A stretch of 9,098 nucleotides of DNA from JAFGED01 sp964551295 (GTDB lineage: Bacteria; Chloroflexota; Anaerolineae; B4-G1): NCBI GenBank assembly GCA_964551295.1, contig CAZKDJ010000167.1, positions 1-9,098 of the forward strand. Reading direction: 5' to 3'. The notes below the pieces were generated by a model that saw only the letters and a list, made by a program, of their open reading frames with translations, was not told the DNA's origin and made no database searches. Numbering within the stretch: the stretch's first letter is position 1; every line of letters starts with the position of its first letter. Positions 6,801-9,098 of this stretch are shown one piece after another. The position numbers were made by a program, and so were the translations under genes.

Positions 6801-9098
6801 CCTGGATCATCCGGGTCAACTGGCTGGCCAAGTCATATTCGTATTGCGTGACCACACCACAGGGAGCGATCTCTTCGATCAGGTTCCCTAACTCGTCGTA
6901 CGTATACTGCGCCACGCTGTCGTTGGGATAGGTCGTCATTGTGCGACGACCGCGAGCGTCGTACGCAAACTGCGTGGCGTGTCCGTTGGCGTCTGTTGTG
7001 GCGGTCAACCATCCTGCTGCGTCGTAGGCGTAGGTCTGTGTGTTGCTCAGTGGATCCGTTGCAGAAATCAATCGCCCTGCGTCGTCGTAGGTGTACGTCG
7101 TGGTATGCCCCAGAGCGTCGATTTCACCGATCAGGCGACCGGCGTCATCGTAGGCATACTCTACCGTGGTAACCTCGGGGGTGCCGTAGCCACGCGTTAT
7201 CCGGATCAACTGCCCGTCCAAGTCGTACTCGTATTGCGTCATCCGCCCCGTCGGATCGGTCTCGGTCAAGAGATTATCTCGAAAGTCGTACGTAAAGCTC
7301 GTCGTCGTGCCATCGGGATAGGTTATCAACTCCAGGCGGTTCAAAAAGTCATATTCGAAGGTCGTCCGCCTTTCGAGAGAATCGATCACCGCCGTCCGGT
7401 TGCCGGCCGCGTCATACTCAAAATGCGCCTCCTCACCCAGTGCATCGATGTAGGTGATGAGATTGCCCATCTCATCGTACTCGTATCGGGTGACCTGCTC
7501 CTCCGCATCGACCACGCGCACCACGCGTCCCAACATATCGTAATAGTAGTACGTCGTGCGTCCTAATGGATCGGTTTCACTGGTCCGGCGGCCATAATCG
7601 TCGTATGCATAATGCTCAGCAGGCACATCTTCTTGACCGGCAAACTTGCACAATCCACCACACTTTGAGTCATCGTAAATAGCGCCGGATTGATCACTGC
7701 CATACTGCCGCATCAACAGGCTGCCATAGCTATCCCAGGTATAGGTACTCACCACCCCCAGACTGTCTCTGTCGCTGATGGGCATAGAGCGCGCGTCATA
7801 GGCAATGGTGCGTGTGTTGCCCAGCGCATTGGCCAGGCTCGTGGGACTGCCGTAGCGATTGTAGGTTGCTGTCAATACTATATCGCCTAGCGGATTGATA
7901 GCTGAGGTGAGGTTACCCTTATCATCGTATGTAAATCCAATCATCTCCCCCAGATCATTAGTCTGAGCAGTCAGATTGTGATTACTATCGTAAGTATAGA
8001 TCGTCGTGCGGCTCAGCGCATCGGTGTGGCTGAGGACCATCCCGTGGCTATCATACGCTGTCGTCTCCGTGCCCTCGTCCGGATTGATCACCGTCGTCGT
8101 GCGACCCTCCACGTCGTAGGTATACTGAAACGTGTTGCCCATCGCGTCTGTCTCGCTCTTCAGCCGTCCATCCGGGTAGTACGTGGCGGTCGCCGCAGTC
8201 ACACCCCGTGGGTCATCCACCCCCAGGAAGTAGTGATCCGGGTTGTAGTGATAGGTGATAGGCGTCTCCACCCCCGGCAGGTACACCTCCACCAGGTCAC
8301 CCGCCGCGTCGTATTCGTACTCGTACTCGTTCCCCATCGGGTCGGTCACCACCGTGATGCGATCCTGCCCGTCCCGCGTGAACTCTACCGCCATCCCTCC
8401 CACGCTGCTGACGATACCATCGGGCGTGAACGTCAGCACGTTGTCGTTCAGGTCCTTGATCGACCGCAGCTTGCCATCCGTCCCCATATCGAACTCGCGC
8501 CCGTACGGGTCGGTGTACACGTAGCCACTGACGCTCTCCTGGTACGGTCCGCCAGGGAAACAGAACCACTGCCCTTCGGGGGCAACCACTACCCCACACG
8601 CCTTGGGCCTCAGGCTGCCATACACCCCCGCCTCCGGCACGTAGCGAGGCACCGAGAGAAACAGCACCGACTCTGGATGAAAATAGTACGTCACCCGTCG
8701 CCCGTCCGGCATCGTCACCGTCACGTTGTGACCCGGGTCCACCTCCAGCTTCGGGTTCCCTATCGACAGCGACCAACCGTGCCCAAACTCGCCCACCTGA
8801 TTCCGCTCAAGACTATCATACGTCCGCCCTACCACGATGGGAAGCCCCGCCACAGGCACCGTCAGATCGGTCACCGTGAAGCGCACCCTCCCCGGCTTGT
8901 ACTCTCCCTCCACCGTCACCATCGTCCCGCACGCCACCAGCTCCCCGCTATCGTCCACGCCGCTCACGCGGATCGCGTACGACCCGTTCGCCAGCACCGT
9001 CGTATCCAGCGTCGCCACACGGCTCCCGCCCTCCGCCTCCAAGGCCGTGGCCAGCACCTCGTAGCCGTCCCAGGCCTGCCCTGAGCCTGCCGAAGGGG
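3484..9098 (-). CDS. Giant Rhs/YD-repeat protein with a variable C-terminal candidate toxin, N-terminus missing
   Basis: The frame is open from the right edge to the TAA at 3486-3484, giving more than 1,870 residues. The GTG at 9057 is not the start, because coding continues upstream to the edge (PSAGSGQAWDGYE). Order of parts: an Ig-like stretch (LDTTVLANGSYAIRV); a pre-repeat region with GLPIVVGRTYDS and GEFGHGWSLSIG, typical of Rhs N-terminal regions (about 8880-8760); about 50 YD repeats of the form YxYDxxGRL...TDxxGxxT (about 8340-4780); the Rhs core with LRARYYNAGEGRFLSRDP and NRYVYAANNPIVLRDPSG (about 4640-4486); then a tail. Known Rhs proteins build a beta-barrel cage around a toxin that is cleaved after the core and delivered to rival cells. 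The tail has one hydrophobic helix (4281-4227), a proline-rich stalk containing a 100-base assembly gap, and a terminal unknown domain (about 3893-3487). GC falls from about 60% to about 45% at the DPSG boundary, suggesting tail exchange. Signal or export domain is outside the window. Confidence 0.93.
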   Translation of the reverse strand, partial: PSAGSGQAWDGYEVLATALEAEGGSRVATLDTTVLANGSYAIRVSGVDDSGELVACGTMVTVEGEYKPGRVRFTVTDLTVPVAGLPIVVGRTYDSLERNQVGEFGHGWSLSIGNPKLEVDPGHNVTVTMPDGRRVTYYFHPESVLFLSVPRYVPEAGVYGSLRPKACGVVVAPEGQWFCFPGGPYQESVSGYVYTDPYGREFDMGTDGKLRSIKDLNDNVLTFTPDGIVSSVGGMAVEFTRDGQDRITVVTDPMGNEYEYEYDAAGDLVEVYLPGVETPITYHYNPDHYFLGVDDPRGVTAATATYYPDGRLKSETDAMGNTFQYTYDVEGRTTTVINPDEGTETTAYDSHGMVLSHTDALSRTTIYTYDSNHNLTAQTNDLGEMIGFTYDDKGNLTSAINPLGDIVLTATYNRYGSPTSLANALGNTRTIAYDARSMPISDRDSLGVVSTYTWDSYGSLLMRQYGSDQSGAIYDDSKCGGLCKFAGQEDVPAEHYAYDDYGRRTSETDPLGRTTYYYYDMLGRVVRVVDAEEQVTRYEYDEMGNLITYIDALGEEAHFEYDAAGNRTAVIDSLERRTTFEYDFLNRLELITYPDGTTTSFTYDFRDNLLTETDPTGRMTQYEYDLDGQLIRITRGYGTPEVTTVEYAYDDAGRLIGEIDALGHTTTYTYDDAGRLISATDPLSNTQTYAYDAAGWLTATTDANGHATQFAYDARGRRTMTTYPNDSVAQYTYDELGNLIEEIAPCGVVTQYEYDLASQLTRMIQAAGTPLAASTQYTYDDVGRLTGRTDPLGHTATHAYDAVGQLLSRTDPLGHVTTYAYDEMGRRVSVEDAMGNVTQYHYDARDRLVLTAYADGTTSERVYDGAGRLVDKIDEAGHVTHREYDAVGRLSRTTRAYGTADASTIQYHYDAAGRRVGVTDPLGNPTSYVYDDANRLEQVIDPFGYATTYAYDPVGQLLSVTDANDHQTQYEYDPLGRLVHTTYADGTTDLRDYDCGGRLTSSTDRNGLTMAYDYDEAGRMVAVSNPMSHTIRYGYDLVGRLTSVIDANGHTTGFEYDELGRRVRKNWQDGLSFEEFGYDEVGNLIRHRLPDGNANTFTYDSRNWLEGVDYFDGQTVQYTCTPTGLRETVVDGHGTTQYAYDNQDRLVRIIQPDGREVAYSYDAAGNRTSMTTLAGTVDYAYDEANRLSSVTDPWSGVTTYAYDPVGLRMQKTLPNGVGMDYGYDDLNRLTGITQYKDGYVLDSYDYVLDAVGNRLSVVEVDGSTVEWSYDDAYRLTDEVRRNDSGAVIYEAGYTYDPAGNRLSQTVNGQTTNYTYNDLDQLTSAGTVQYEYDGRGNLVRVTDGSDITEYIWDAADRLTGVALPDGTDVAYAYDADGRRVQQVVDGQVTNYLWDEASPYGDVIVETDGIGVEHAVYVLGGTELIAQQRSGSTNYYLHDAQGSVRALADDTGAITDQYTYSAFGELLGRQGTTDNAYLYTGQRFDELIGLYSLRARYYNAGEGRFLSRDPYEGTLFGTREINRYVYAANNPIVLRDPSGNLALDYGQHTSEDEKAALAASKPFQTPPVDTIATNVPPEVMMDAYIDLQFMLGTIEGSPVWVMPLWQKLVSLLLVLALVGEAVAVVLEPIVPPPPIVDPPPLIDPPVIDPPVIDPPXXXXXXXXXXXXXXXXXXXXXXXXXXXXXXXXXXIDPPVIDPPVIDPPVVNPPVEPPVDPPVEPPVEPPVEPPPPPTQPPAEKHISLGLSEVNSKVALALFTYKLNLKLNPQNIYVYSSGDWYEERLCDTGSFSPFGPRFQQAIERAEHIHFNLEGIDDPNNYAEQFGSPGDFSSGHFTANELYVIKHQGWCGKTSFYENGSTTPSAAAKMKICGGQ
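3894..4218 (-). repeat. Tandem 15-base repeat coding for a proline-rich stalk
   Basis: On the coding strand the unit ATCGATCCACCTGTT encodes IDPPV; three near-identical copies are visible on each side of the assembly gap. Towards the C-terminus the units drift to VVNPP, VEPP and VDPP, then a PPPPPTQPP run; towards the N-terminus they end in PPPPIVDPPPL. Such Pro-rich runs form stiff extended spacers. True copy number is unknown because of the gap, and repeat length is likely to vary among strains. Confidence 0.85.
4036..4135. other. Assembly gap of 100 N within the tandem repeat
   Basis: Exactly 100 N lie between identical repeat copies. The left flank ends with a complete 15-base unit, while the right flank begins one base into a unit, so the real missing length should be 15k+1 bases. 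One hundred does not meet this (100 = 6x15+10), so the run is a placeholder of unknown size. The reading frame is kept only because both lengths leave remainder 1 on division by 3. Confidence 0.95.
9079..9098. repeat. Interspersed imperfect palindrome at the right edge, in frame in the Rhs gene
   Basis: CCCTGAGCCTGCCGAAGGGG is an imperfect palindrome (CCCT ... AGGG ends). From recollection, near-identical CCCTTCGACAGGCTCAGGG-type sequences recur many times in diverse environmental genomes. Here it codes in frame for PSAGSGQ just upstream of AWDGYEVLA. It runs off the window, so its full length is unknown. Confidence 0.45.

Noticed and set aside
9055..9057. GTG at 9057 as the start of the Rhs gene
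   Set aside because: The frame continues upstream without a stop to the window edge and no Shine-Dalgarno site is present; the gene is truncated by the window.

Overview
The window is a bacterial accessory-type segment in which every gene I can support reads on the minus strand, so the order of transcription runs from right to left. Three protein-coding genes fill it: (1) a giant Rhs/YD-repeat protein (9098 to 3484, N-terminus beyond the right edge); (2) a small intracellular-looking protein directly behind it (3360 to 2953), placed where an immunity gene is expected; (3) a large secreted multi-domain protein (2764 to 1, C-terminus beyond the left edge). No tRNA, rRNA, CRISPR array or transposase is visible.

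The Rhs protein has a non-repeat N-terminal region, about 50 YD-type repeats, the hyperconserved Rhs core ending in a DPSG motif (about 4497-4486), and then a variable tail. The tail holds one hydrophobic helix, a proline-rich (IDPPV)n / (VEPP)n stalk interrupted by a 100-N assembly gap, and a final domain of about 136 residues that I do not recognise. Spot counts of GC are about 60-63% in the Rhs repeats but about 43-47% in the tail and in the following small gene. That is the usual signature of a swappable polymorphic toxin tail with its immunity gene. The two genes are separated by 123 bases that contain a REP-like double hairpin.

The third gene has its own regulatory region (2765-2952): a consensus extended -10 promoter, a palindrome over the -35 box, a leader inverted repeat and a strong Shine-Dalgarno site. 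Its product carries a signal peptide, a DUF11-type domain, CARDB/Ig-like middle regions, a DUF2341-type domain and a LamG-like start, so it is probably an exported or surface protein. Two short sequences typical of interspersed repeats lie in frame inside the genes (1506-1536 and 9079-9098).

The organism cannot be fixed from the sequence. High GC, DUF11/DUF2341 architecture, long Rhs proteins and GATTGGAGAT-type repeats would fit a Chloroflexota (Anaerolineae-like) or similar environmental bacterium assembled from short reads or a metagenome; this is inference. The most interesting item is the Rhs tail plus its neighbour, a candidate undescribed toxin-immunity pair with an unusual membrane-helix-and-stalk arrangement.
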